DNA of 64,000 nt from SB11 sp965222995 (GCA_965222995.1 OZ244977.1:2790001-2854000); one strand, 5' to 3'. Positions 17,562-26,759 are shown, numbered from the stretch's first letter. Numbers and translations are program-made. Notes: generated from the sequence alone by a model not told the origin.

Positions 17562-17870
17562 TTATTTAAACAGTTTATACAGCAAATGGCTAATAGCTGA
17601 TGTGGCTAAACCAAACAGAAATATATGCCCAATGCTTGTTGGGGTGAGGTTGTAGTTCTCCATATGTTCTATAAAGAAATAAATGGTAGCTAGCCAAAAG
17701 GCCAAACAGATATGGCAATCAATAGGACGAAGGCGTAGTTTCTCATACGGTATTTCTAAATGGTGGTGAAGCCATATTTTAAGTTTACCGATAATACCAC
17801 TGTAATGTACTACGGTAAGAGCCGCTAAGGCTATAATTATTAGTTTTATAAACAATGCAATAGTTTCCAT
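17562..17870 (-). CDS. Small phage-associated membrane protein
   Basis: The protein has 102 residues with three hydrophobic segments (about residues 5-25, 53-68 and 78-96) and a conserved-looking RLRPIDCHICLAFWLATIY turn with two Cys. This is like small DUF1360-type membrane proteins often seen in Bacteroidota prophages. Could be holin-like, but no lysis enzyme gene is present in the window, so this is not claimed. The 118-bp gap downstream carries simple inverted-repeat sequence (GATGTGGGATGTG, CTCACATC). Confidence 0.5.
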   Translation of the reverse strand: METIALFIKLIIIALAALTVVHYSGIIGKLKIWLHHHLEIPYEKLRLRPIDCHICLAFWLATIYFFIEHMENYNLTPTSIGHIFLFGLATSAISHLLYKLFK

Positions 17871-17936
17871 TACCCATTAATTGGGTTTAATGGGGTTTTG
17901 TTTCTTTATCAATAAAAATCTCTAAAATTGTAGGTA

Positions 17937-19256
17937 GTGGAAAGCCAAGAAAGAGAATATAAAGAACAATGGCGAGATGAGCACCTTAAAACTATTTGTG
18001 CATTTGCAAATACTAATGGTGGTGAGCTTATTATCGGTATAAATGACAAAGGAAAAACCATTGGAGTTAAAAACAGTAAAAAATTGCTTGAGGACATACC
18101 CAGTAAAACTTCAAATCATTTAGGTATAGTTTCTTCTGTTATTCTTGATGTTATTGATGGTAAAGAAATAGTTACCGTAACTATAAAGCCATACAATGTT
18201 CCTATTTCTTATAATGGCAAATATTATAAAAGAACAGGCAGCACAACAGTTGAGTTGAATAATAATGAGTTAACTCAATTTTTATTAGCTAAAAGCGGAC
18301 AAACTTGGGATACACTTCCTTTTCCTGATACTAATGTAAATGATATTAACCCTGAAACTATTAACCGTTTTAAGGCTCTAGCTGAGCAGCGACTGCCATC
18401 TATTGTAGGTACAGAAGACTTAGAGTTGATTTTAGAAAACCTAAGATTACTAAATAATGGTACTATTACTAATGCAGGAGTATTATTGTTTGGTGATACT
18501 CCTCAAAAGTACTTTCCAACTGCTACTATAAAAATTGGAGAGTTTAGAGACGATGAAGATTTAGTACGTGATGATATAGTTGAAGGTAATTTATTAAAAC
18601 AAGTTTATAAAACTATTGACTTATTAAGTAATAAATACTTAAGTACTGAATATTATTATGATGGAGTTAACAGAAAAGAGAGAAAACACTATCCTGAAAA
18701 AGCTCTAAGAGAATCTTTATTAAATGCTATTGTCCACAAAGATTATAGTATTTCTTCTGATATATTTATTAAAGTTTATCCTAATAAACTGATTATTTCT
18801 AATCCCGGTCAGCTTCCACCACAACTAAGCGTTGATGCTTTGAAGTATGAACACAGTTCTATACCTTATAACCCTGTAATAGCTAAAACTTTTTATTACG
18901 CAGGCTTAATAGAAAACTGGGGTAGAGGTACTATTGCCATGATTAAGGATTGTAAGGAAACGAAAAAACCAATCCCAATATTTGAAAATAATAAAGGAAT
19001 TTTTAAGGTTACTTTTTTTACTACTAAAGGGTTTGTTAATCAGTTCGATCTGAATGATAGGCAAGAATTTATTTTAGAGCATCTTTTTGCAAATGAAAAC
19101 TCTACAGCAGGAAACATCTTCATCGCTTCACGTGAAAAAGGAATAAAGACTTCTGAAAGAACTGTACAACGAGATTTAGAACAGTTGGTTGAATGGGATA
19201 TAATTATTAGAGAAGGAGAAACCAATAAAACAGAATATTCTTTAGCCTTGGTATAG
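17937..19256 (+). CDS. AlbA_2 (Schlafen-like) / RecG-like C-terminal ATP-binding regulator
   Basis: The protein has 439 residues from a GTG. Three domains in order: the AlbA_2 putative nucleic-acid-binding domain (residues about 5-115; EYKEQWRDEHLKTICAFANT, GGELIIGINDKGKTIG), a HATPase_c_4-type ATP-binding domain (about 190-355; YPEKALRESLLNAIVHKDYS, NPGQLPPQLSVDALKYEH, ENWGRGTIAMIKDCKE) and a winged-helix DNA-binding end (ERTVQRDLEQLVEWDIIIREGE). Such proteins are transcription regulators or defence-related. It runs opposite to the packaging genes around it and looks like inserted cargo. An ordered array of palindromes follows its stop. Confidence 0.85.
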   Translation: MESQEREYKEQWRDEHLKTICAFANTNGGELIIGINDKGKTIGVKNSKKLLEDIPSKTSNHLGIVSSVILDVIDGKEIVTVTIKPYNVPISYNGKYYKRTGSTTVELNNNELTQFLLAKSGQTWDTLPFPDTNVNDINPETINRFKALAEQRLPSIVGTEDLELILENLRLLNNGTITNAGVLLFGDTPQKYFPTATIKIGEFRDDEDLVRDDIVEGNLLKQVYKTIDLLSNKYLSTEYYYDGVNRKERKHYPEKALRESLLNAIVHKDYSISSDIFIKVYPNKLIISNPGQLPPQLSVDALKYEHSSIPYNPVIAKTFYYAGLIENWGRGTIAMIKDCKETKKPIPIFENNKGIFKVTFFTTKGFVNQFDLNDRQEFILEHLFANENSTAGNIFIASREKGIKTSERTVQRDLEQLVEWDIIIREGETNKTEYSLALV

Positions 19257-19263
19257 AAGAATT

Positions 19264-19397
19264 TTTGGCGCAAGTTTGGCGCAAGTTTCTTTTGAACAGA
19301 TTTGTTCAAAAATGAACAGTATTGTTCACTATTTCACAGATTTGTGAAGCAATACACAAATCTGTGAAATTATTATTTGGCGCGAGTTTGGCGCGAG
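19264..19397. repeat. Array of direct and inverted repeats after the AlbA_2 gene
   Basis: Left to right: TTTGGCGCAAG twice in tandem (19264-19285); two dyads GAACAGATTTGTTC (19294-19307) and GAACAGTATTGTTC (19314-19327), 20 bp apart; a perfect 16-bp stem ATTTCACAGATTTGTG / CACAAATCTGTGAAAT with 8-base loop (19331-19370); then TTTGGCGCGAG twice in tandem (19376-19397). Could be a protein-binding array, an origin-like site or an elaborate terminator. Confidence 0.8.
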
Positions 19398-19438
19398 TTT
19401 AGCGATAAACAGGCTGATACGTCGTGAATACCACGACA

Positions 19439-20524
19439 TCAAATGCTCTCAGTAATGCTTCTAATCAACTCACTCCTCACCTTATTCACCTTATCTATCA
19501 AATAATTCTCTTTTACAGTTTGGTGTAGGCTTTCGGCTAAGTCTTGTTGTAGGTTAGGGTTTTGTATCAGCTTTTTCATATTTTTATGCCAATCAACCTT
19601 GTTGTTTTCTACAAACAGCAGATTTTTGTAGTGCTCACCCATTAAGGTGTAAGGATATACTTTAGAGGTGATGCAGGCTTTTTTAAACCATCCTGCCTCT
19701 AATAGTTTTAGGGGGCTTTTGCATCGATTAAATGGGGTATCTGCCAAAGGAACCAGGCACACATCCAAACCATTATACAAATGGGCATAGTTGCGTATGT
19801 CTCGCCCGGGAACACGGTGGTAGTTAGGTTGGGCTTGCCCTGCTGTGAAAATATGCTCGTAAAAGCCCCATACATCAAAATTTTTTAGGGTGTACCCGCA
19901 TAGGTTTACGGAGTATTTCCATTGTAGGTCTTTTTCAGCATATAGCTTTTTGAAGCCTCGCTCCAAGAGTGGAATATCATCGGTATGGCAAAGGCCACCC
20001 ACCCAACCAATTCTGGTTTTAGCGCTTTGGGTAGGTCGGGTTTTAAACTGGGGTTACTCAGGGTCTATAGCATTGGGAGCGACGACTACATTTTTATTGA
20101 GCTTTCGTATTTGTGAGGCTAAATGCGGTGTGGTGGTGGTAACAGCAGTAGCATTTTTCAGGGCTAACTCAATACGTTTTACCATATTGTGTTGTTGCCA
20201 TTGTTTGTATAGCAAGTGGTTGGTGGGCAATCGCCAATAGTCGTCAATATCTATAATAAAGGGGATGCCCGTTTTTTGTAGTCGTTGTAGTACTTCCTCA
20301 TCTCTATTATAGTTGCTTACTACGCGACTAAATACTACCAAATCAAAATCGCTGAGGTTAATATTTCCTGTTATCTCATTGGTTTGGTGAACTTCTATAT
20401 TATACGTTTTAGCCAAATTGATGTAGGGAATAAGCAGGCGGTGATATTCTACTCCGCCTACTTTAAAAGGGTCTTTTACATCTAAGAAATTAACCACTAA
20501 AAGGAGTTTAGTTTTGCTCTGCAT
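19439..20524 (-). pseudogene. Phage-cluster glycosyltransferase split by one TAA
   Basis: Two parts of one GT-B (GT4-like) glycosyltransferase read in the same frame and are separated only by a TAA at 20056-20054. Part one (MQSKTKLLLVVNFLDVKDPF...) has the GGVEYHRLLIPYINL acceptor region and ends NVVVAPNAIDPE; part two resumes PQFKTRP...IGWVGG (the family's GWxGG) and has the donor-site KSPLKLLEAGWFKKACITS. Without the stop it would be 361 residues. CAA to TAA is a one-base change and DPEQPQF would be natural. Part one overlaps the sigma-like gene by 17 bp. Confidence 0.75.
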
Positions 20525-21059
20525 ACTCGCGTACCTCCTTTATGTATTTACGATAGGTATAGATTACTGATTTTACCGGGATACCTGTTTTGCGGCTATA
20601 TTCTCTGAAAGACTTACACTCTGATACTTCTAAAGCTAACCTTGCAGGGTAGAAATTTGGAGGTGGTTCTAAGCTGTCTTTTTTGATTTTTTCAAGGGCT
20701 TTTACTTCCAGTCGATTTATTTCTTCGTGGTCTATCTCTTCTTCCAATAGGTCGAAAATCTCATTATCAAAAGGCGAGAAAGGTTGTTTGTATTTTTTAT
20801 TGTACTTGCTGTATTTGTCGTTGTTTTGCCAAATAATCATACGGGCTACGTAGAGTTTTAAATAGCCTTTGGCGTGTACTTCTTTTACTTTTTCAGGCTT
20901 ATCGTACAGTTGGCAAATTACTTCATGCAAAAGGTCTTGCCAGTTTTGTTTGGCTACTGTTTGGCTTAATGAGTGTAGCTGCTCATCGTTATATATTTCT
21001 TCTATAATTCTATTTAGTTCCATAACCTTGGTGTCAAAATCTGTTTTGGCGTCGTTCAA
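20508..21059 (-). CDS. Phage sigma-70-like / HTH regulatory protein
   Basis: The protein has 183 residues. The N-terminal part (WQDLLHEVICQLYDKPEKV, YLKLYVARMIIWQN) has the shape of a sigma region 2-like helical bundle, and the C-terminal part is a helix-turn-helix (SFREYSRKTGIPVKSVIYTYRKYIKEV). Bacteroidota phages commonly carry such a gene near the terminase, probably for late transcription. Its stop overlaps the glycosyltransferase start, so the two are coupled. It is intact and the only phage-type regulator in the window. Confidence 0.7.
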   Translation of the reverse strand: MNDAKTDFDTKVMELNRIIEEIYNDEQLHSLSQTVAKQNWQDLLHEVICQLYDKPEKVKEVHAKGYLKLYVARMIIWQNNDKYSKYNKKYKQPFSPFDNEIFDLLEEEIDHEEINRLEVKALEKIKKDSLEPPPNFYPARLALEVSECKSFREYSRKTGIPVKSVIYTYRKYIKEVREYAEQN

Positions 21060-21510
21060 TCTGTTTAGGCTATACCATTCCCTGTGCGGTAGTTTTCACT
21101 ACCGTTTTTTAGGTGTACAGTTATGGGTATATGTTTGGGGTTCTTTGCTTGATAGTTGCGGCAGCCCCTGCTCCGTTGGTTGTTTGTTTCTAGTTTCTGG
21201 TTTAAAGTTTTCCTTCTTGTTTTTTGGGATGTGGGATGTAGGATGTGAGATGTCTGGTTTTCTGTCGACTGTCGACCGCCAACTGTCGACGGTTTTTCTA
21301 CCGCACTCCTTCGACTCCGCTCAGGATGACAACCCGACATCAGGCATGTGATATCCAACATCTCCCTATCTTCTCATCTTTCGAGAGCCCCAAGATGGCA
21401 ACCTTTCCCACAGATTCCGAAATAAATTCGGAATGACTTTCCCTCCGCACATCACACATCTTATTTCTCACATCATTAATAGTTTTCAATTTTAATTCTC
21501 CACTCTCCAT
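21060..21510. other. Repeat-rich intergenic stretch, no gene seen
   Basis: About 450 bp without a credible gene. It holds GTCGACTGTCGAC / GTCGACGG dyads near 21260-21295, a CCTTCGACTCCGCTCAGGATGAC element at 21307-21330, an ATTCCGAAATAAATTCGGAAT dyad at 21414-21434 and several ACATC/GATGT words. Open frames across it are made only of repeat sequence. Confidence 0.7.
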
Positions 21511-21630
21511 TTAAAAAGCTGCTCTTAACACATTAATCAGTATTAGGCTAAAGCTAAAGGCAAGTACTGCTATTTCTATGGGGGTAACTTGCCATGCCCC
21601 GCGGGGTTTAAATAGTTGCTTCATGTTCAT
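21511..21630 (-). CDS. 39-residue single-span membrane protein, phage cluster
   Basis: A small open frame, MNMKQLFKPRGAWQVTPIEI then AVLAFSFSLILINVLRAAF. It has a basic N-terminus and one membrane helix near residues 19-37. The start overlaps the 3' end of the upstream 77-codon gene by 23 bp (or 17 bp from the second ATG), which fits translational coupling in a phage operon. No family recognised; could be a small membrane effector or simply a chance frame. Confidence 0.45.
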   Translation of the reverse strand: MNMKQLFKPRGAWQVTPIEIAVLAFSFSLILINVLRAAF

Positions 21631-21841
21631 AAGGCGTTGTTTTAGTGTTTATGTTGGGTTGCAATTGCTGGCAATACTCTTCCCATGCTCTATCTACTAA
21701 AGTGTTGAGTTTAGTTTTGATTACAGCTAATGATTTTTGCTGGGGCTGAAGCTCCCACATCATCTCGTACAGTTCATCGGTAATTACTTTTAGTTGCATG
21801 GTTATAGTTTTATCCATTAATAGTTTTGTTTCAATCGACAT
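21608..21841 (-). CDS. Small helical phage protein, unknown
   Basis: At most 77 residues; the second Met (MDKTITMQLK, eight codons in) is an equally good start. It is predicted helical (ITDELYEMMWELQPQQKSLAVIKTKLNTLVDRAWEEY when read across, in two helices), with an unstructured tail. It is the first gene of cluster A on the minus strand, so a promoter should lie at 21842-21900. The region has AT-rich TTATTTAC words but no exact TAnnTTTG. Function unknown. Confidence 0.5.
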   Translation of the reverse strand: MSIETKLLMDKTITMQLKVITDELYEMMWELQPQQKSLAVIKTKLNTLVDRAWEEYCQQLQPNINTKTTPYEHEATI

Positions 21842-22140
21842 GTCAAAAGTAAATAATTTTATTTACTAATAGAAACATTTTTGATAATGTTTTGGATAAA
21901 ATCTGTACTGCATTGATAATCAGATAGAAAAATTTTCCTACACTATAAACAACTGATTTACATAGGTTTTTATGCATTTTGAGCAATAAGAGAGTGTATT
22001 ATTTTAGTAAGAAAACTGCAAAGCCAAGCAAGACTAAATAGAAACAAAAATATTTATATTTTGCAGTTTTTGATATAGGTCAAAAATTGGTTTATTCCAT
22101 TGTAGTTTCTTTGTATCAGAAATTAGTTAAGCCAGTGAAA

Positions 22141-22596
22141 ATGAAGAATTCAACCTTACTCATAAGAAGTTTGCTCATAATAGCAATATTAGCCGGAAGT
22201 GCTCATGTATTTTCAAGCCCATCCATAACAGGTAATAAAAGTAGTGGAGTTAGCGCCGAACAAGCCCCTTACCTACTGGGCAAATGGGAAGTGAATTATA
22301 GCAGTAAAGAGTTTACAGGAACTGTGGTATATGATATAAAGCAAGAGCAAAAAGAGTTGGTAGCCTATACCTACCAATACAAAGATACCAACGGATATAC
22401 TGAAAAAGCCGAGGGAGCTAAAGTGCTCACCATCCATTCTTTTGATGGGAAAGAAGGCAAAGGAACATACACTACCGAATACGAAGGCAAAACCTTAGAT
22501 ATTGCTTGTAAGATTGAAAAGGTAGATGCAAAGACACTTAAACTAAGCTATGATTATTATGGGTATAGCGAAAGTGAAACCTGGAAAAAACAATAG
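22141..22596 (+). CDS. Secreted lipocalin-like protein, unknown
   Basis: About 151 residues from the ATG at 22141 (MKNSTLLIRSLLIIAILAGS), where a signal peptide starts; an upstream GTG/TTG frame is less likely. The mature part is a beta-strand protein of GKWEVNYSSKEFTGTVVYDI, KELVAYTYQY, KGTYTTEYEGKTLDI and LKLSYDYYGYSESETWKK, the pattern of a small beta barrel. A near-consensus -7 element lies at 22055-22063 (TATATTTTG), leaving a leader of about 75 bases. The desaturase gene follows 3 bp downstream, so the two are an operon. Confidence 0.65.
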   Translation: MKNSTLLIRSLLIIAILAGSAHVFSSPSITGNKSSGVSAEQAPYLLGKWEVNYSSKEFTGTVVYDIKQEQKELVAYTYQYKDTNGYTEKAEGAKVLTIHSFDGKEGKGTYTTEYEGKTLDIACKIEKVDAKTLKLSYDYYGYSESETWKKQ

Positions 22597-22599
22597 ACT

Positions 22600-23487
22600 A
22601 TGATAGAATTTTTGGCAAAAGAACTTAGTTGGGTAGATGTAGAATATTGGTTTTACATATTTAATGATTTAAGTCTTATATATGTTATCCTGCCATTTTT
22701 TGTGGTGGAGCTGTTACGCTATGCTTTTTTGAAGCGCTTGGGCAAAGACCTTATTTTAGACAGCATTGCCAATGTAATCACCTTTGGTGGGTTTTTTCTG
22801 GTAGAGATTACCTTGGGTTTATTAGCCGTTACAAAGCTGTATTATTGGGTGTATCAGAATATTAGCCTGCCCCATTTAGAGCTGAATTGGGTAACCATAA
22901 TCTGTTGTGTTTTACTTGCCGATTTTGCCTATTACTGGGAACATAGAATGATGCACCGCATAGGCATTGGCTGGGCTACCCATACCGTGCACCATAGTTC
23001 GCCACATTTTAATATGTCGGTAGCGTATCGCTTCGGACCTTTGGATGCTATTATGCCTGTGTTGTTTTCATTACCCGTAGTAATGCTGGGCTTCGACCCT
23101 ATTCTAGTTTTACTTTCAGAAGTATTTGTACAGGTGTTTCAAACCCTATTGCATACTGAGATTATTGGCAAACTAACCAAACCCGTTGAGTTTATTTTTA
23201 ATACCCCTTCGCACCATAGGGTGCACCATGGTTCTAACCATCAGTATTGGGATAAAAACTACGCAGGTATATTAATTATTTGGGATAGAATGCTGGGTAC
23301 TTTTGAGCCTGAAAAAGAAAAGGTAGTGTATGGAATTTCTGAACCGATAAACACAACCAACCCTATAAAAGTATTTTTTCACGGGTTACAACGACTCTAC
23401 AAAAAGACTACCCGAATTAAAGGCTTTGGCAACAAGCTGTTGGCTTTTATAAAGCCTCCCGACTGGATGCCTAAAGGACAGGACTAG
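22600..23487 (+). CDS. Sterol desaturase / fatty acid hydroxylase family protein
   Basis: The protein has 295 residues, membrane-bound, with several long hydrophobic helices. The di-iron His motifs are complete: WEHRMMHR, THTVHHSSPHFN and SHHRVHHGSNHQYWD. The family hydroxylates or desaturates lipids at the membrane. Substrate not evident; in Bacteroidota these often act on fatty acids or carotenoids. It follows the small secreted protein gene with a 3-bp gap. Confidence 0.9.
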   Translation: MIEFLAKELSWVDVEYWFYIFNDLSLIYVILPFFVVELLRYAFLKRLGKDLILDSIANVITFGGFFLVEITLGLLAVTKLYYWVYQNISLPHLELNWVTIICCVLLADFAYYWEHRMMHRIGIGWATHTVHHSSPHFNMSVAYRFGPLDAIMPVLFSLPVVMLGFDPILVLLSEVFVQVFQTLLHTEIIGKLTKPVEFIFNTPSHHRVHHGSNHQYWDKNYAGILIIWDRMLGTFEPEKEKVVYGISEPINTTNPIKVFFHGLQRLYKKTTRIKGFGNKLLAFIKPPDWMPKGQD

Positions 23488-23544
23488 CTATTTCTTGTGT
23501 TAGGTGAATTGCTTAAATTGCAGTAACAAAGCTGTCATACCTCC

Positions 23545-25614
23545 ATGCCGGATACCCCAGAAGAACGAACTTACAAACACCAAGTTTCTGCTGATTTTGT
23601 TTTAGAAGCCATTACCACTATAGAGTGGAGTCCTGAACAAACTAATAAATTTAATGCTAAGGGAATTTATAGGGGGTTTGAAAACGCGAGCACAGGAAAT
23701 GTTTTTGAGGAAACGCGTTTAACTGAGCGACATGACTTTCTTTTTGAAGAAAAAGACTATATCCTACTATATGATGTTGAAGTAAAAGACTTTGGAGGAA
23801 TTCAGATTGATGACTATAAAATTTCCTCAAAAAGTTTAGTCATAATAAGAAGTAGTATTTCAGGCTTCAGAATTAGCCAATTAAAAAACTCAAAACAAGA
23901 AGCTACCGCTAAAGCAAGTAAACCAATATTTTACAGCTTCTTTGACTCTAACATTGGAAGTTTAGACCTTATCGAAAATAAAATTCGAGAAATTTCTTTT
24001 TTTAATAGTAAAGTACAATTTTTATCTATAAGAAGTACTAGTAGTTTAGAGGCATTATATTTGGAGGAAAGCGATATCAAACATTGCGAGGTGTTTTTTC
24101 AGACCAAAATAAATCGTTTTTCACTTAATCAAGAATGTAAAATTGATAACTTAAATATACAAAAGGGTGAAATAACAAACTTTTACTCACTGGATAGTAC
24201 GATTAATAACATCTCAGTAACTGATAGTATTTTAGAAGAGGTAGAGCTTAACCTTAGCTTCACAGGTGACATTAGTCTATAAAAATGTAACTCTAAAAGT
24301 TTATCATTCACTAACACAAAGGCAGGCAGTATTCTAATTAGCCAAGCTAGTAAACTCAAAACCATTAATATTTCTAATGGAAGCTCTGCAAAGGATATTG
24401 ACATAAAAGGTGAATCAACAGTAGGTGATGTAAGCATAACTAAAGAAAGTCAAGGCAAAGATATTAGTATTAATAATAGCTCTACTGGCTTCTTTGATAT
24501 AGAGGAAAGTAAAATAGGGAATGTAACTACTTTCAATAGTGAAATGGGAGTATTCTCTTTGAATAAATCCTCATGTCTGCGTATTGACTTTAAAAGCACC
24601 AAAGTTTCTATTGTTCTTAATAAAACTAAGCTTCCTTTAAGTAAGCTTGTCAAAGTAACTTTACCGCTCTTAAAGTTTGATGCAGACAGTTTTGAACAAC
24701 TTACAATTAGTAACAGCATTGTATTTGTAATTGAATTTGACCGTTACACTTTGGAAAGCGGTAAGGTTTTCTCATTAACAGATGTCCAAATTCATTCTTG
24801 TATTATGAATGAATTTAATGCTTTAGGAACACTCTTCCTAAGAGGTGTTGACCTAGTACCTTATCATTTACACCCTAGCTTTAAAGTAATAAATTTAGCC
24901 CCTATAAAAAATTCTGCTGGTATTCCTGAAACTCTTGGGGACTTTATGAATAGAACAAACATAGAAAATCCGACATTTAGAATACATTACTCCTCTTTGG
25001 GGAATGCTGAGTTAATTGAGTGTAGTTTAAGAAAATTTAATTTTGAATATAGTAATTCAAAAATTACAAATGTCTTTATAACTGGTGGAACCTTGCCAAA
25101 AAAGATAAATATGTCTAAGAATGGAACAAAGAAAAAAAGACTTGAAAAAAACTATTAACAAAAGGCATTTTTTAATCAAATAAAAAAAGTATTTGATAAC
25201 CAAGGAGATATTGTAAGAAGCAATTATTACCAAGCCAAAGCTGCTGAAAAGCAGATGCTCATTTCTATACGCAAATTCAGACCTTTTGAGTTTTTAGTGT
25301 ATTTCTTCAATCTCATATCAAATAACCATGGTAGGTCTTGGTTTGTGGCTCTAACATTTATTGTAGTAGTCATCCATATCGGGTTTTACTTTTATAATAA
25401 TTCACTCATAAACCCTGTTTATAGTTTTGAATGGGGCAACACAGATTACTTGGGGGATTTAGCTAAGTTTATTTTGCCTACTCATAAATTCAATTTCTTA
25501 GGGTTTGACCCAAACTCAAAAGCAGTTACAATTGACTTTATCTCACGGCTATTTATAGGCTATGGTATTTATCAGTTTATCTCAGCCTTCCGCAAGCATG
25601 GGAAAAGGGCGTAA
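23545..25614 (+). pseudogene. Pentapeptide-type membrane protein with two in-frame TAA codons
   Basis: One continuous reading frame of 690 codons (counting the final stop) interrupted by TAA at 24280-24282 and again at 25156-25158. The three parts fit one protein: a long beta-solenoid-like region of repeated short units (SSISGFRISQLKNS, SNIGSLDLIENKI, SSKIGNV-like turns), then a helical linker (NYYQAKAAEKQMLISIRKF), two membrane helices (WFVALTFIVVVIHIGFYFY) and a C-terminal SRLFIGYGIYQFISAFRKHG motif found in pentapeptide-repeat proteins with a channel-like end. Both stops could derive from CAA. Functional only if the TAAs are read through or are errors. Confidence 0.7.
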
Positions 25615-25641
25615 CATTTTACATTAAACATTTAGCATTTT

Positions 25642-25729
25642 CGTCATTGCGAAGCAACCTTCTTAGGTTAATGAAGCAATCTGTATCTGAGCCTAAAGAT
25701 TACTTCGTCCGTTCCTCCTCGCAATGACG
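25642..25729. repeat. GTCATTGC family palindromic repeat, copy 2
   Basis: CGTCATTGCGAAGCAACC at the left and CCTCCTCGCAATGACG at the right, with AATGAAGCAATCTG and AAAGATTACTTCG internal arms. The left half shares the string ACCTTCTTAGGTTAATGAAG with the copy at 30603. Confidence 0.85.
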
Positions 25730-25736
25730 ATAACTA

Positions 25737-25768
25737 AAAAAGCCCCACCATAAAATACGGCAGGGCTT
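25737..25768 (-). terminator. Probable terminator of the YwqK-repeat gene
   Basis: AAAGCCCCACC and CGGCAGGGCTTT pair with one mismatch or G-T pair around an 8-9 base loop; the minus strand continues into TTTTTT. It lies 33 bp past the stop. Confidence 0.65.
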
Positions 25769-25800
25769 TGTGGATTAAAGGTAGGGTAGAATAAGAATCC

Positions 25801-26274
25801 TTAATATGTTTTCTCGGCAATTAAATCGCCGTTTGCATTCCACTGGCGCCAAGTACCTACTTTTTGGTTCTCGGCATAGTGCATTTCAAAAATCAGTTGT
25901 CCTTCATTGGTAAATATCTTCCAAGTACCGTCCTTCATGTCGTTTTTAAAATTAGCGACACTTACTACTTCACCTTCTTTATTAAATTTTGTCCATTCAC
26001 CGTGTTTCTCGCCGGCTACATACTTACCTACTTCTAAGAGTGCTCCGCTTTCGGTATAGAAATAAGCTTTCCCTTGGATTTTACCCTCAACTATATACAA
26101 CTCGCTTGCTTTTAGTCCGTTGTCATAATAAGTGTAATACATCCCGTTATACAGATTACCATCTTGGTCGTAGAAGATTTTTACACTGTTTTCTGTGGGA
26201 TTAGCGTTTATAGCTGTACCAGAGAAAACCAATGCCAACATCACAAATACGGTTTTTATCATTGATTTTTTCAT
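25801..26274 (-). CDS. Secreted YwqK/MORN-like repeat protein
   Basis: The protein has 157 residues. The signal peptide ends near INANP. Five or six repeats of about 20-24 residues follow with a G-x-(W/Y)-x2-(Y/F)-x3-G pattern (LYNGMYYTYYDNGLKASE, IQGKAYFYTESGALLEVG, KHGEWTKFNKEGEVVSVA, KDGTWKIFTNEGQLIFEM, KVGTWRQWNANGDLIAEK). In annotation these are often named YwqK-family antitoxin, but no toxin is next to it and a structural or binding role in the envelope is more likely. Confidence 0.8.
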   Translation of the reverse strand: MKKSMIKTVFVMLALVFSGTAINANPTENSVKIFYDQDGNLYNGMYYTYYDNGLKASELYIVEGKIQGKAYFYTESGALLEVGKYVAGEKHGEWTKFNKEGEVVSVANFKNDMKDGTWKIFTNEGQLIFEMHYAENQKVGTWRQWNANGDLIAEKTY

Positions 26275-26420
26275 GGCTTTAAATTGCTTAAAGTATAGAA
26301 TTGTTAAAATAACAAAACAAAGATACGTAATTAAGTTAACAATTACGTAACATTTGATTAAGTATTATTTAACATACAGAAAAAACCATGCCAGTAGCAG
26401 TACTATTGGTTTGTATGAAA

Positions 26421-26759
26421 TTAGTTAAGTTTAAGCTGTTTTGATGTAAGTTTAATTAGGGTTACATCACCCTCGTTTTGTACTGTTTTTAGTACATTTT
26501 TAGACTCTTTGTATGATACTAAATTGACTACTATGGTATACGCTCCGCGCTTCAAACCGTCAATTTCAAAGTTACCGTCAAAATCGGTATAGGCTGATTT
26601 GTCTAAACCTTCAATTTTCACTTCCACCCCTGCAAGCGTATTACCGCTTTCGTCAACTACCTGCCCTTTCAGTTTTTGGGTAGCACTTGGGTCATTATTA
26701 CCTGCAACTGCTGCATTTACTGCAAACACCGTTAGAATAATAAGTAGTACATTCTTCAT
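26421..26759 (-). CDS. Secreted carboxypeptidase-regulatory-like (CarboxypepD_reg) protein
   Basis: The protein has 112 residues: a signal peptide (MKNVLLIILTVFAVNAAVAG), then one CarboxypepD_reg-like beta sandwich (QKLKGQVVDESGNTLAGVEV, AYTDFDGNFEIDGLKRGAYTI, VSYKE). In Bacteroidota this domain usually begins TonB-dependent receptors; here it stands alone with no receptor after it. Could be a truncated receptor or a free-standing adaptor. The coding ends cleanly. Confidence 0.82.
   Translation of the reverse strand: MKNVLLIILTVFAVNAAVAGNNDPSATQKLKGQVVDESGNTLAGVEVKIEGLDKSAYTDFDGNFEIDGLKRGAYTIVVNLVSYKESKNVLKTVQNEGDVTLIKLTSKQLKLN

Noticed and set aside
17562..17870. Holin
   Set aside because: Small membrane protein only; no endolysin or spanin in the window supports a lysis role.
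19264..19397. Repeat array as a CRISPR
   Set aside because: Units are 11-16 bases, not separated by unique spacers of even length, and no cas gene is near.
21065..21361. 98-codon minus-strand frame after the sigma-like gene
   Set aside because: Its translation is entirely the repeat elements (HPERSRRSAVE, HILHPTSQK) and has no protein character.
25801..26274. Antitoxin of a toxin-antitoxin pair (YwqK name)
   Set aside because: It has a signal peptide and no toxin gene beside it.
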